Of a stretch of 64,000 bases of DNA, positions 47,738 to 57,418 are shown piece after piece. The position numbers and the translations under genes were made by a program. This stretch comes from Gilvibacter sp. (GTDB lineage: Bacteria > Bacteroidota > Bacteroidia > Flavobacteriales > Flavobacteriaceae): positions 1 to 64,000 of the forward strand of contig NZ_JABSPU010000009.1 of assembly GCF_013214815.1 (NCBI RefSeq), read 5' to 3'. Each line of letters begins with the position of its first letter. Within the stretch, counting starts at the first letter, position 1. Below the pieces are notes generated by a model. That model was not told where the DNA came from, made no database searches, and worked only from the letters and a program-made list of their open reading frames with translations.

Positions 47738-50700
47738 ATGACCAGAATTGGAATGCTGTTTTTGGCAGTGCTCAGCGTCATGATTGTCGCTTGTGAGGAC
47801 TCCAATAAAGAAGAAGAACGAACGGCTAAAGCAAGTACGAAAAAGCCCAAAGATGAAGCCAAAGAGGCGCGCAAAGCCTTATTTGAGCTTTTATCGGTCG
47901 ATCAGACCGGGATCAATTTCTCCAATACTTTGGTAGATGACGTTTCTACCATGGAGAACCTATTCAACTTCGACTATTTCTATAACGGAGCTGGAGTAGC
48001 TGTTGCTGATCTGAACGGTGACGGTCTAGAAGACATTTTCTTTGCTGGTAATCAGCAGCCCAACAAACTCTACAAGAATCTCGGGGATCTGAAATTTGAA
48101 GATGTCAGTGAAGCCGCTAAGATCAATGAAGGGAAAGTTTGGGCCAATGGAGTGACCGTGGCCGATGTCAACAACGATGGTTTGCTCGACATTTATGTGA
48201 GTCAAGGAGGGCCAAAGCAAAAGGAAGACCGCGAGAATTTACTGTTCATCAATAAAGGAAATTTTGAGTTCGAAGAGTCCGCCAAAGCCTACGGATTGAA
48301 TGACCGAGGGATCAGCACTCAAGCGGCTTTCTTTGATTATGATAAGGACGGTGACCTGGACTGCGTAGTCTCCAATGAAAATGAATTTTACGGTTTGGAT
48401 CCGCAGCGCTTCTTCGCGACTATTGATAAAAGCGACGCCAATCTATACAACAGCAGTACGCATTTGTATCGCAATGATGGAGGGCGTTTCACGGATGTGA
48501 CCAAACGCGCTGGTGTTCTCAACGCCTCTTTTGGACTGGGACTCAGCGTTAGCGATATCAATCAAGATGGCTGGCTGGATATTTACGTTGCCAACGATTA
48601 CTACGTGCCCGATGCGCTTTACATCAATCAAGGTGATGGAACTTTTAAGAATCAGGTTAAAGAAACTACCAAGCAAGTCTCTTTTTATGGGATGGGTGTG
48701 GATATAGGCGATCTCAATAACGATGGCCTCAAGGACATCTTTGTACTCGATATGGCCTCTAGTGATCACATCAGATCTAAAACCCTTATGGCCTCAATGA
48801 ATGAAGCTCGTTTTTCTTTGCTGGTGGATACTTACGATATGCCGTATCAGTATATGTACAATTCGGTACAGCTCAATCAAGGTGACGCCAAGTTCATCAA
48901 TGTGGCGCAACAGACCAAAATGGCCAAAACAGATTGGTCTTGGGCTGGCTTGATGACGGACTACGATTTGGACGGAAATAAAGACATTTATGTGACCAAC
49001 GGTTACCGACGGTATGCTTTAGATAACGATTTGCGCCGTCAAGTGGCCGAGGTACAACGCGCTTATGCTGGGCAGGTCCCTGTTGAAGTGAAGAAGCAAC
49101 TCTATGACGCCATGCCCTCAGAGAAGCTCTCTAACATTATGTTTTGGAACAAAGGAGATCTGGCCTTTGAGAACCAAGCCTATCAGTGGGGATTGGCCAA
49201 TCCGTCATTTTCCAACGGTGCCGTTTACGCAGATTTGGATAATGACGGGGATCTGGAACTGATAGTGAACAATATTGATGAAGCTGCGTTTGTTTATAAG
49301 AACACTGCCGTGGAGCGCAGCCTGAATAATTTTATAACAGTCAAAACAGAAGGGAAGCTTTCCGAAGCCTTTCCGCAGATCTTTTTGACACAAAAATCGG
49401 GCAACACCCAGCTCATTGAGGCCAAGCGTGTACGTGGATACCTCTCTGCAACGACCAATACTGCTTCTTTTGGAATAGGAAAAGATTCAGAAGTTGCTGA
49501 GGTAAAAGTGGTTTGGCCTAGTGGAAAGCAAGAAATAAGAAACAATATTACAGCCAATAGCACATTGACCTTTAAAGAGGCAGATGCTACAGATTCTGGC
49601 CGTAATGTAAATCCGTCAAAGGCTATGCTTAAGGCCACAGCTTCAGCAATGGGCTTGGATTTTGAGCATAAAGAAAACGATTACAACGACTTTAGCTTAG
49701 AGGTACTTCTGCCTTATAAACAGTCAACCATGGGACCTTTTATGGCCACAGCGGATATTAACGGTGACGGATTGGAAGATGTCTTTGTAGGCGGTGCTGC
49801 AGGGCAGAGCGCTTATTTGTTCAAACAAACGGAGAGCGGTTTTAGCCGCGTGCGTGTTCCAGCTTTTACTACAGATGCGGATGCTGAGGATATGAAAGCA
49901 GTTTTCTTTGATGCCGATGGTGATGCAGATATGGATCTGTATGTGGTCAGTGGTGGAAACGCTTTTGCTCAGGGATCCATTAAATACACCGACCGCTTGT
50001 ACCTCAATGACGGTCAGGGCGGTTTTACCAAAAGTGAGAACTCAGGTTTAGCGTCTTTTAAACAAAGTGGACATGCTGTTGCAGCAATAGATTTTGACCA
50101 GGATGGCGATATGGATTTGATGGTCGGGAATCGTATGCTTCCACAGCAATACCCACAAGCCGCGCCGAGTTATTTGCTAAAGAACGACGGTAGTGGACAA
50201 TTTTCACCGGCGGGAAGTGCTGCATTTCCAGATGCTGCGGGTCTAGGATTAGTAAACGATCTATTGGTGACTGACTTTGACAATGACGGTTGGTCCGATC
50301 TTATCTTGGCTACCGAATGGGATGCGGTGAAAATGTATCGCAACAATCAAGGCAGTTTTGAGGCCTATCAAGGCGTAGCTGGTCTGGCCGACCAAAAAGG
50401 ATGGTGGTTCTCCATCAACCAAGCCGATCTCAATAAAGACGGGAAACCTGATTACATCCTCGGCAATCTTGGCGTGAATAGCAAGTACAAGGCTACTGCG
50501 AGTTCCCCACTTAAGGTTTACGGATATGATTTTGATGATAACGGAACCTTTGATCTGGTTTTGAGTAGTAAATACAACGGTCGGGATGTTCCGGTTAGAG
50601 GTAGAGAGTGCTCTTCTCAGCAAATGCCCTTCATCGCTCAGAAATTTGAAACTTATGCCGCCTTTGCGAACGCTTCATTGCAAGACATTTACGGCGCCAA

Positions 50701-51106
50701 ATTGAACAGCGCCTACCAACGAGAGGTCAATCAGTTTCACTCAATGGTGCTACTCAGTAATAGTTCTGGTGGACACGATCTCACCGAATTGCCAGCTTAT
50801 GCACAAACTGCTCCTATTTTAGGCGGGATTACTTTGGATGTTGATACGGAAGGTTCTCCGGCGTTTGTGGCAGTGGGTAATATTTACAATACAGAGGTAG
50901 AAACCCCGCGTATGGATATGGGAACCGGATTGGTATTGCAGTGGCAAGACGATTCGTTCAAAGCTAGTGGCGGGCCATCAACTTTTTACGTAGAAGGTGA
51001 CGCCAAATCCATAACAGCAATAAACCACAAAGGGACGGGCAAAACACTCGTGCTTGTTGGAAGGAACAATGCGCCTCTGGCAGTGTTTGAGCTCGTAAAA
51101 TCCTAA
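47738..51106 (+). CDS. Large FG-GAP/ASPIC-UnbV repeat lipoprotein
   Basis: The 1122-residue protein has a lipobox ending at C19 (VMIVAC). It has two sets of FG-GAP/VCBS repeats with Asp-rich calcium loops (such as DLNGDGLED, DYDKDGDLD, DFDQDGDMD). Between them lies an ASPIC/UnbV-like domain with VVWPSGKQEI around residues 590-600. It resembles CRTAC1-type proteins common in marine Bacteroidota. It has no T9SS C-terminal domain, so as a lipoprotein it is probably anchored on the outer membrane. It is the last gene of the operon and converges on rarA. Confidence 0.88.
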   Translation: MTRIGMLFLAVLSVMIVACEDSNKEEERTAKASTKKPKDEAKEARKALFELLSVDQTGINFSNTLVDDVSTMENLFNFDYFYNGAGVAVADLNGDGLEDIFFAGNQQPNKLYKNLGDLKFEDVSEAAKINEGKVWANGVTVADVNNDGLLDIYVSQGGPKQKEDRENLLFINKGNFEFEESAKAYGLNDRGISTQAAFFDYDKDGDLDCVVSNENEFYGLDPQRFFATIDKSDANLYNSSTHLYRNDGGRFTDVTKRAGVLNASFGLGLSVSDINQDGWLDIYVANDYYVPDALYINQGDGTFKNQVKETTKQVSFYGMGVDIGDLNNDGLKDIFVLDMASSDHIRSKTLMASMNEARFSLLVDTYDMPYQYMYNSVQLNQGDAKFINVAQQTKMAKTDWSWAGLMTDYDLDGNKDIYVTNGYRRYALDNDLRRQVAEVQRAYAGQVPVEVKKQLYDAMPSEKLSNIMFWNKGDLAFENQAYQWGLANPSFSNGAVYADLDNDGDLELIVNNIDEAAFVYKNTAVERSLNNFITVKTEGKLSEAFPQIFLTQKSGNTQLIEAKRVRGYLSATTNTASFGIGKDSEVAEVKVVWPSGKQEIRNNITANSTLTFKEADATDSGRNVNPSKAMLKATASAMGLDFEHKENDYNDFSLEVLLPYKQSTMGPFMATADINGDGLEDVFVGGAAGQSAYLFKQTESGFSRVRVPAFTTDADAEDMKAVFFDADGDADMDLYVVSGGNAFAQGSIKYTDRLYLNDGQGGFTKSENSGLASFKQSGHAVAAIDFDQDGDMDLMVGNRMLPQQYPQAAPSYLLKNDGSGQFSPAGSAAFPDAAGLGLVNDLLVTDFDNDGWSDLILATEWDAVKMYRNNQGSFEAYQGVAGLADQKGWWFSINQADLNKDGKPDYILGNLGVNSKYKATASSPLKVYGYDFDDNGTFDLVLSSKYNGRDVPVRGRECSSQQMPFIAQKFETYAAFANASLQDIYGAKLNSAYQREVNQFHSMVLLSNSSGGHDLTELPAYAQTAPILGGITLDVDTEGSPAFVAVGNIYNTEVETPRMDMGTGLVLQWQDDSFKASGGPSTFYVEGDAKSITAINHKGTGKTLVLVGRNNAPLAVFELVKS

Positions 51107-51107
51107 G

Positions 51108-52385
51108 CTAGAATTTGTACTTGTCTTTCCAAAGCTGACTCAGGTAGTCTTTAAGGGCGCGTTCTCTTTTGTTATTCCCAGGTCGGTAAAAGTTGTAATT
51201 GCTGAGTTCTTCCGGTAAGAATTGATGCGGTACAAAATTGCCTTCATAATTATGGGCGTATTGATAACCTTCTGAATAACCCAATTCTTTCATCAATTTA
51301 GTAGGAGCATTGCGAATGGATAAAGGTACGGGTAAATCACCTTGCGCCTTTACCGCCGCTTGTGCTTCATTTATGGCCACGTAAGAGGCATTGCTCTTTG
51401 CTGAGGTTGCTAAATAAATGGCGCATTGAGAAAGTATGATTCGAGCTTCCGGATAACCAATAACACTTACGGCTTGAAAAGTATTGTTGGCAACCATTAA
51501 CGCCTGCGGATTCGCATTGCCAATATCCTCAGAGGCTAGGATCAAAAGTCTGCGCGCAATGAATTTTACATCTTCGCCGCCTTCGATCATCCGGGCCAGC
51601 CAATAGACTGCTGCGTTAGGATCACTTCCTCGTATCGATTTAATAAAGGCAGAAACAATATCATAATGCTGTTCTCCGGTTTTGTCATAGCGCACTACGT
51701 TCTGTTGTACCTTTTGGGTGACCAGATCATCAGTGATAGTTACACTATCAGAATCTGCCGTGGCAACAACCAATTCGAGGATATTGAGCAATTTTCTGGC
51801 GTCACCTCCAGAAATGCGTAACATAGCTTCTGTTTCCTGCAGTTTTATATCTTTTTTACTCAGTATGTCATCCTGAGCAATTGCGCGCTTTAAAAGTGCC
51901 TCTAAATCGTTTTTAGAGAAGGCATTGAGCACATAGACCTGACAGCGTGACAATAATGCGGGAATTACCTCAAAACTTGGATTTTCTGTTGTGGCGCCAA
52001 TTAGGGTAACCCAACCTTTTTCAACGGCTTCTAAAAGAGAATCTTGTTGAGACTTACTGAAGCGATGAATCTCATCTATGAACAGCAAAGGGTTTTTGGT
52101 AGTGAAAAGTCCATCTTCTTTTTTAGCCCGATTGATCACCTCTCGGACATCTTTAACACCACTGCTAATTGCACTGAGTTTAAAAAAGGGACGTTCTACC
52201 GTATTGGCAATGATGGTAGCTAAAGTTGTCTTACCCGTTCCCGGTGGTCCCCAGAGGATCAAAGAGGGCAGTATGCCTTGTTTGATCTGATTGGTCAGTG
52301 ACCCTTCAGGCCCTACTAAGTGTTGCTGACTGATATAGTTGTCCAGCGTTCTGGGTCGGATCCGTTCTGCCAAAGGTGCATTCAT
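51108..52385 (-). CDS. rarA: Replication-associated recombination protein RarA (MgsA)
   Basis: RarA is a AAA+ ATPase that acts at stalled replication forks. The 425-residue protein has Walker [12 protein letters not shown] (near 45-55), Walker [10 protein letters not shown], a sensor region [11 protein letters not shown] and the C-terminal tetramerisation domain with QALMVA. Its stop is 1 base from the stop of the convergent FG-GAP lipoprotein gene; no terminator is visible between them. Confidence 0.94.
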   Translation of the reverse strand: MNAPLAERIRPRTLDNYISQQHLVGPEGSLTNQIKQGILPSLILWGPPGTGKTTLATIIANTVERPFFKLSAISSGVKDVREVINRAKKEDGLFTTKNPLLFIDEIHRFSKSQQDSLLEAVEKGWVTLIGATTENPSFEVIPALLSRCQVYVLNAFSKNDLEALLKRAIAQDDILSKKDIKLQETEAMLRISGGDARKLLNILELVVATADSDSVTITDDLVTQKVQQNVVRYDKTGEQHYDIVSAFIKSIRGSDPNAAVYWLARMIEGGEDVKFIARRLLILASEDIGNANPQALMVANNTFQAVSVIGYPEARIILSQCAIYLATSAKSNASYVAINEAQAAVKAQGDLPVPLSIRNAPTKLMKELGYSEGYQYAHNYEGNFVPHQFLPEELSNYNFYRPGNNKRERALKDYLSQLWKDKYKF

Positions 52386-52442
52386 GGCCTAAAAATACAA
52401 GATTTTAAACCAAAAGCACTGCTACTATTTTTAGCAAATTCC

Positions 52443-53042
52443 TTAGAGTTTTGTAAAGAGCAATTCAACGTCTACTTGCTGCCCCGAACAACTGTTGGTA
52501 ACGTCATCGAGAAACCGCAAAGTGAAAATGGAATCGTTTGCGACATCAAAGCGGCCAGTAGCGCCTAAGGGAAAACCAAGAGTTATGTTCTCGCCACCGC
52601 AAGCCAATCCGGTGTATTCTTCATATGGGAAGTACGCTCTCTCTGAAAAGAATTCAATAATGAAAGTTGTCGGAATGTCGAATCCGAGTTCTGCCAAATA
52701 GACGGCGTCAAATGCGCGTTGCATTTCATTTAATTTGACAGCCTCTGCAGTAATCCCTGATGCCATGGCATCGTTGAGTAAGGTGAGCATAACTCCGCCA
52801 CCGTCAGGATCAAAGGTGTCATAACCAAATATGCTGGGTGTGATCTGTTTTACCCAGTAATCTCCGGTGAACTCGTCTTCGTCTAGCGGAGTCAGCAGTT
52901 TTTCAAAAGGCAGTTTGTTTTCAATTTGTTGGGATACGCGAATTGAAGCCTGCTTGCTCGGGCCGGTTTCTGCTTGTTGTTCAGATCCCTCAAGGTTATC
53001 TGTCTTGCTGCAGGCTGAGGCGAGCAGCGCTAAGAATAGCAT
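52443..53042 (-). CDS. Hypothetical lipoprotein, shorter member of a paralogous pair
   Basis: The 199-residue protein has a short lipoprotein signal (MLFLALLASAC, cysteine at 11) without a typical basic start. A longer N-terminus with a non-standard codon upstream cannot be excluded. Its body resembles the C-terminal half of the 325-residue lipoprotein at 54738-55715: EDEFTGDYWV, QRAFDAVYL and NDSIFTLRFLDD match EEEFLGPYQI, DRAFDYVYL and DDSVFIIRFTDN. No family name is known to me. Confidence 0.72.
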   Translation of the reverse strand: MLFLALLASACSKTDNLEGSEQQAETGPSKQASIRVSQQIENKLPFEKLLTPLDEDEFTGDYWVKQITPSIFGYDTFDPDGGGVMLTLLNDAMASGITAEAVKLNEMQRAFDAVYLAELGFDIPTTFIIEFFSERAYFPYEEYTGLACGGENITLGFPLGATGRFDVANDSIFTLRFLDDVTNSCSGQQVDVELLFTKL

Positions 53043-53172
53043 TGTTAATCGGTTGATGCGTGTTTTTATAGTGATCTTTTCTTTTAAGACTGCGGAGGGG
53101 CTAGAGGGTTGCGTAAACTGCCAAATAATCAGGTCAGAACACTTGGCCGAATTTTTGATACTTTAGTTGCGC

Positions 53173-53931
53173 ATGCAAAAAATCGAATATCCTTCTGTTT
53201 TTGAATTTCGCCGAATCGCTATTTCGGTGGGTTTGGTCATGTTGTTGTGGATTGCACTATGGGCGGATCTCCGGTTTGATCTAAACTTGCGCAGCTGGGG
53301 TGTTTATCCAAGAACTTTTGAAGGCTTAAAGGGAATTGTGTTTACTCCTTTCATCCACAAAGACCTCAGTCACTTGACCAACAACAGTATTTCTCTAGTA
53401 GCACTGCTGTGGTTTCTGTTTTACTTTTATCCAAAAGCAGCCTGGAAGGTCTTGCTTTACGGCGCCATACTTTCTGGACTAGGGACCTGGCTGATCGGTA
53501 GACCTGCTTTTCATATAGGCGCTAGTGGTATCGTCTACATGCTTGTGAGTTTTCTATTCTTTAAAGGAGTCTTTAGTGGTTACTACAGACTTATAGCTTT
53601 ATCCCTAATAGTGGTATTCTTATACGGTGGACTCTTGTGGTATGTGTTTCCGATCGATCCAAAGATCTCCTGGGAAGGTCATTTATCCGGATTCTTTGTG
53701 GGTTTTGTATTCGCTGGAGTTGTTAAAAGCGGAGTGACCCAAGAATATCACTACCCCTGGGAGCATCCAGAATTTGATCCTTCAAAGGATCCATTCATGA
53801 GACGTTTTGATGAACAGGGTAATTTTGTACCCGATGAGCCGGAACCAGAGCCGGAGGATGAAACAGATCATCAACCGCAAAAGATCGAGATCAAATACAA
53901 TTTTAAGCCGTCCTCAAAGGACAGTGAGTAA
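53173..53931 (+). CDS. Rhomboid family intramembrane serine protease
   Basis: The 252-residue protein has about six membrane helices and the rhomboid dyad: S118 in HIGASGIVY and H170 in WEGHLSGFFVG. The Asn-containing HLTNNSISL segment (67-75) fits the oxyanion-hole helix. The C-terminal tail is acidic and Pro/Glu-rich (PEPEPEDET). The ATG at 53173 is used; an in-frame TTG at 53167 is just upstream. Substrates unknown. Confidence 0.9.
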   Translation: MQKIEYPSVFEFRRIAISVGLVMLLWIALWADLRFDLNLRSWGVYPRTFEGLKGIVFTPFIHKDLSHLTNNSISLVALLWFLFYFYPKAAWKVLLYGAILSGLGTWLIGRPAFHIGASGIVYMLVSFLFFKGVFSGYYRLIALSLIVVFLYGGLLWYVFPIDPKISWEGHLSGFFVGFVFAGVVKSGVTQEYHYPWEHPEFDPSKDPFMRRFDEQGNFVPDEPEPEPEDETDHQPQKIEIKYNFKPSSKDSE

Positions 53932-53933
53932 GT

Positions 53934-54677
53934 TTAAGACAGGCGTTGACGTTTGGCTTCAAACAGAATGACCGCACTGGCAACTGCTACATTCAATGAA
54001 TCTACTTCTGCAGCAATAGGAATGTGTATTTGCGTGTCGATCATCTTAAGTACAGAAGGGTTAATACCACGACCTTCTGAACCCATAACTAGCGCAAAAC
54101 CATTTTTAAGATCAGTATTGTATAGCGATTGTTCGCCCTTCTCGGTAGCGGCAATCAATGGGATGCCTTCAGCTTGAAAATAGAACAGGGCATCTTTGAT
54201 ATGATCAACCTTACAAATTGGGATTTTGAATAAAGTACCTGCAGAGGTTTTAACGGCATCTGCATTTACAGGTGCGCCACCTTTTTTCTGAATGATGATA
54301 CCATGGGCGCCGGCTGCCACCGCAGATCTAATAATAGCGCCAAAGTTTCGGACATCACTGATCTGATCTAATAAGATGAAAAGGGGAGGGGTAGAAGCCT
54401 CATTGGCCATAGTGACCATTTCTTCTAAGGTCACAAAAGAAACCGGAGCAATGTTAGCAACGATTCCTTGGTGATTGCGTCCTTTGGAGAGTTTTTGAAG
54501 TTTCTCCATGGGAACATAAGAGATCGTCGCACCTTGTTTTGCGCATTCGTTAAGTAAGGCCTTTACTTTTGGATGTTGCTGATTGGTTTGAGCAAATACT
54601 TTAGAAATATTCATTGAGGCTTGTAGCGCTTCTTCTAAAGCGTGAATACCGTAGATACGACTGACTTGTTCTTCCAT
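53934..54677 (-). CDS. rlmB: 23S rRNA (guanosine-2'-O)-methyltransferase RlmB / TrmH family
   Basis: The 247-residue SpoU-class methyltransferase has an N-terminal substrate-binding domain (YGIHALEEALQA ... LSKGRNHQGIVAN). The knotted SAM-binding domain has LLDQISDVRNFGAIIRSA, MGSEGRGI and IPIAAEVDSLNVAVAS. The features fit RlmB, which methylates G2251 in 23S rRNA. It converges on the rhomboid gene with 2 bases between stops. Confidence 0.93.
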   Translation of the reverse strand: MEEQVSRIYGIHALEEALQASMNISKVFAQTNQQHPKVKALLNECAKQGATISYVPMEKLQKLSKGRNHQGIVANIAPVSFVTLEEMVTMANEASTPPLFILLDQISDVRNFGAIIRSAVAAGAHGIIIQKKGGAPVNADAVKTSAGTLFKIPICKVDHIKDALFYFQAEGIPLIAATEKGEQSLYNTDLKNGFALVMGSEGRGINPSVLKMIDTQIHIPIAAEVDSLNVAVASAVILFEAKRQRLS

Positions 54678-54688
54678 AGGGCAAAAAT

Positions 54689-54718
54689 AAAAAAGCTGCC
54701 TCGAAAGGCAGCTTTTTC
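54689..54718 (-). terminator. Rho-independent terminator after SusCD-linked lipoprotein
   Basis: The 10-bp stem AAAAGCTGCC / GGCAGCTTTT has a 6-base loop and, on the minus strand, a T-rich tail. It lies 20 bases after the stop of the 325-residue lipoprotein and marks the end of the SusC-SusD-lipoprotein operon. Confidence 0.87.
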
Positions 54719-54737
54719 TATATAATAAGTGAGAATC

Positions 54738-55715
54738 TTATTGTTTAGTAAGTGTAGCGAACACGTCTCTTGGTCCTTCACCACAATCGCTTCCTTCATT
54801 ATCAGTAAAGCGGATGATGAATACAGAGTCATCTCCAGTTGTGTACTCACCCAAGTCTCCGTTTGGAGATGGGCCAATAGTTAGACCAGAAGAACACTGC
54901 AGTCCAGAGTTCTGTCCTGGAGGAATCACAACTGTGTTACAGATAAACTGCATTGCGAAATCTACAGGATCTTGTCCTACACCAGCATCAGGAAGGTATA
55001 CGTAGTCGAAAGCACGATCTACAGAAGTACCACCTTCTGGGAAATACATCTCTACGATTACTCCTTCTTCAAATACGTTGAAGTCAAGTACTCCAGGAAC
55101 ACCGTTTGTGATTTGGTATGGTCCTAGGAACTCTTCTTCACCTACAGGACATACTACTGGAGTAGTGTACTGGAATGGAGAAGCAAAGAAACCACCGGTA
55201 ATGATACCACCAGCGTTGTTTACAGAGAATACACGTCCGTCAGTTAGGTTAAGTGCGAAACGAGTAGTAAAGGTGTCACCACCAAAAATCGCATCACCAG
55301 TTAATCCTACTGCCGCTAACATTTCAGTTAAAGTAAGCGTGTAAGTAGTTCTTGGAAGACCGAATGGTCCTGGAGAGAACTCGCTAGCTGGAATGTTACG
55401 GATAAATACTTCCTCAGTGGTAGCTGCAGAAGAATCACCTTCGTCAGCAGAACCATCAGCAAAAGTCAAGTAAGCGTCAACACTTTCTAGAAGTGCTCCA
55501 CCTTGATTGTCTTGCTCTTCGATCTCAACAGAGAATACAGCGTCAGTAGAACCTAAAGGAAGTTCATTTGAAGTAATAGCGATAGTTCTAAGAACAGCAC
55601 CATTAGTTACACCGTCAAATACCTGATCAATCGTATTGTTTGAGTCTTCCTCACAAGAAGTTGTACCCATAACGAGTACAGCTCCTAGTGCGGCAAATTT
55701 TAATAGATTTTTCAT
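54738..55715 (-). CDS. Surface lipoprotein linked to SusCD
   Basis: The 325-residue lipoprotein has a signal with lipobox VMGTTSC and an acidic stretch just after the cysteine (CEEDSNN). Such a stretch is similar to the lipoprotein export signals known for surface lipoproteins in Bacteroidota. The body is beta-rich and rich in Gly, Thr and Asp. Its C-terminal half is related to the lipoprotein at 52443-53042. It is encoded 20 bases after susD and may be the substrate-binding third component of the system (inference). The ATG at 55715 is preferred to an upstream start at 55724. Confidence 0.82.
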   Translation of the reverse strand: MKNLLKFAALGAVLVMGTTSCEEDSNNTIDQVFDGVTNGAVLRTIAITSNELPLGSTDAVFSVEIEEQDNQGGALLESVDAYLTFADGSADEGDSSAATTEEVFIRNIPASEFSPGPFGLPRTTYTLTLTEMLAAVGLTGDAIFGGDTFTTRFALNLTDGRVFSVNNAGGIITGGFFASPFQYTTPVVCPVGEEEFLGPYQITNGVPGVLDFNVFEEGVIVEMYFPEGGTSVDRAFDYVYLPDAGVGQDPVDFAMQFICNTVVIPPGQNSGLQCSSGLTIGPSPNGDLGEYTTGDDSVFIIRFTDNEGSDCGEGPRDVFATLTKQ

Positions 55716-55735
55716 TCTTATCAATTTTTTTTCAA

Positions 55736-57397
55736 TTAGTTAGCAGGTGGGAAAGCTGGTCCAGCTGGTTGAGTATCCCAGAATACCTGCGTTGCGTTGT
55801 CTTGTCGTTGAGTAACGTTTGGATTCGCAATAACCTCTACAGATGGGTACAAGAAAGTTCTTGGGAACACACCTGGATCTGGCTCTACGTTTGGATCAAG
55901 TGTAGTTGGGTAACCTGTTCTTCTGTAGAAGTTGTAGGCATCACCAGCACCACCAAACATAGTAACGAAGTACTGCTCAGCAAGAGCATTCCAAGAGTCG
56001 TCAGAAGTATCAGTAATCATCCCTGATTTAGCAGCGATAAAGTCAGATACTGTAGTCGCGTCTGGCTCGAAAGACGTGTCGCGGTTTGTATCAAGTGCAC
56101 CGAAAGATTGAACTTTAGCGATAGACTTAGTTAAACCAGCTTCAACAAATCCAGCAGCAGCTGTTGGAGATCCACCAGCAAGAGCTACTTCAGCTCTCCA
56201 GAAGTCAACGTAAGAAGCAAGAATGATAGGCTCAATTCCTTCTCCTAGTCCACCAACATCTTGGTTAAGTCCTCCAAAACTGTTGTCATCAAATAATCCA
56301 CCAGCAGGATATACACCTACAGCAGTACGTGTAAAGTTATCTGGAGGAGTACCGTCATCATCACCGTGGTTACGACCCCAGTATCCATCTTCTAAGAAGC
56401 AGTAAGGGATACCAGCGTATTGTGGTGGAGCAGATTCAAGAGAACAAGAAAGTGTCTCACCATTTCCTTCAGGCTGACAAGATGCACCAGGAGTACAATC
56501 TGCCTGACGGAAGAAATAGTAACGAATACGTGGGTCATCATCAGAACCATCAGCAGCATCAGCATCTTGCATAAGACGCATCAACCACATTGACTGGTAA
56601 ATGTTAGCACCAGATACAGTGTAGTCTGCATTATAGTCTGGGTGACGAGTGTTCGGGTTCAATAACTGAGTACCATATTTGAACTCAAAGTCTTGAGAGC
56701 TATCAGCGATAAAGTTACCGCTAGAAGCGATCGTGTTGAATTCAGCTAGGTTTCCAGTAGTCAATGAATGACGCATGATCAATGTGTTAACCAAACGAGT
56801 CCAGTTGTCTGTGTCTCCTTCGTAAAAGAAGTCAGTAGCTGATCCAACGCTAGCACCAGATAAGAATGCTTTAGACTCATCCAAGCGAGCACGAGCAGCA
56901 GCGTAAACTGTAGCGTCGTCATCTAGGGTTGGATTAGGGAACTCATCTGGGTTAAGAGCTTCTGAAAGTGGAATATCACCTAAGAAGTCTACTAACATCA
57001 TCAATGTATAAGCTTCGATAGCTTTAGAAACTCCCAAGTGAAATTCAAGTCCTCCACCGTTAGCTTCGTTTTGTTGCTCAATAATACGAACGTTAGCGAA
57101 GATGCTGCTGTAGGTACGACTCCATACACCATCAAAGGTAGAAGAGTTGTAGTTGTTGAAGTAGTCACGTCCAAACATGTAGTCGATACGTGTCAATTCT
57201 GCAGATCTATCGTTAAACGTGATAGCGTTTGTTACAAAAGCACGCTGAATGGTGTTAAGTAACAGATCTGGGTCTGCCTGTTCTGGCGAGATTGCGTTCG
57301 GACTTACAAGTTGTTCCAACTCGGTTGTCTCACAAGAGTAGAATAATGATCCACTCGAGATTAACGCAAGTAAAAAGATTTTATAGATTGTTTTCAT
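55736..57397 (-). CDS. SusD/RagB family nutrient-binding lipoprotein
   Basis: SusD-like proteins form the lid of SusCD importers and bind the substrate at the cell surface. The 553-residue protein has a lipobox SLFYSC with cysteine near residue 23 and the typical N-terminal motif SPNAISPEQADPDLLLN. Helical segments and a C-terminal end FPRTFLYPSVEVIANPN follow. No glycoside hydrolase or sulfatase gene is next to it, so the ligand could be peptides rather than polysaccharides (inference). It is encoded 21 bases after the SusC gene. Confidence 0.93.
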   Translation of the reverse strand: MKTIYKIFLLALISSGSLFYSCETTELEQLVSPNAISPEQADPDLLLNTIQRAFVTNAITFNDRSAELTRIDYMFGRDYFNNYNSSTFDGVWSRTYSSIFANVRIIEQQNEANGGGLEFHLGVSKAIEAYTLMMLVDFLGDIPLSEALNPDEFPNPTLDDDATVYAAARARLDESKAFLSGASVGSATDFFYEGDTDNWTRLVNTLIMRHSLTTGNLAEFNTIASSGNFIADSSQDFEFKYGTQLLNPNTRHPDYNADYTVSGANIYQSMWLMRLMQDADAADGSDDDPRIRYYFFRQADCTPGASCQPEGNGETLSCSLESAPPQYAGIPYCFLEDGYWGRNHGDDDGTPPDNFTRTAVGVYPAGGLFDDNSFGGLNQDVGGLGEGIEPIILASYVDFWRAEVALAGGSPTAAAGFVEAGLTKSIAKVQSFGALDTNRDTSFEPDATTVSDFIAAKSGMITDTSDDSWNALAEQYFVTMFGGAGDAYNFYRRTGYPTTLDPNVEPDPGVFPRTFLYPSVEVIANPNVTQRQDNATQVFWDTQPAGPAFPPAN

Positions 57398-57418
57398 AAC
57401 TAAATTAAGAGATTATAA

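Noticed and set aside
53043-53166. Reading frame through the gap upstream of the rhomboid gene
   Set aside because: The peptide has no signal or domain and covers the 5' regions of two divergent genes, so it is likely chance.
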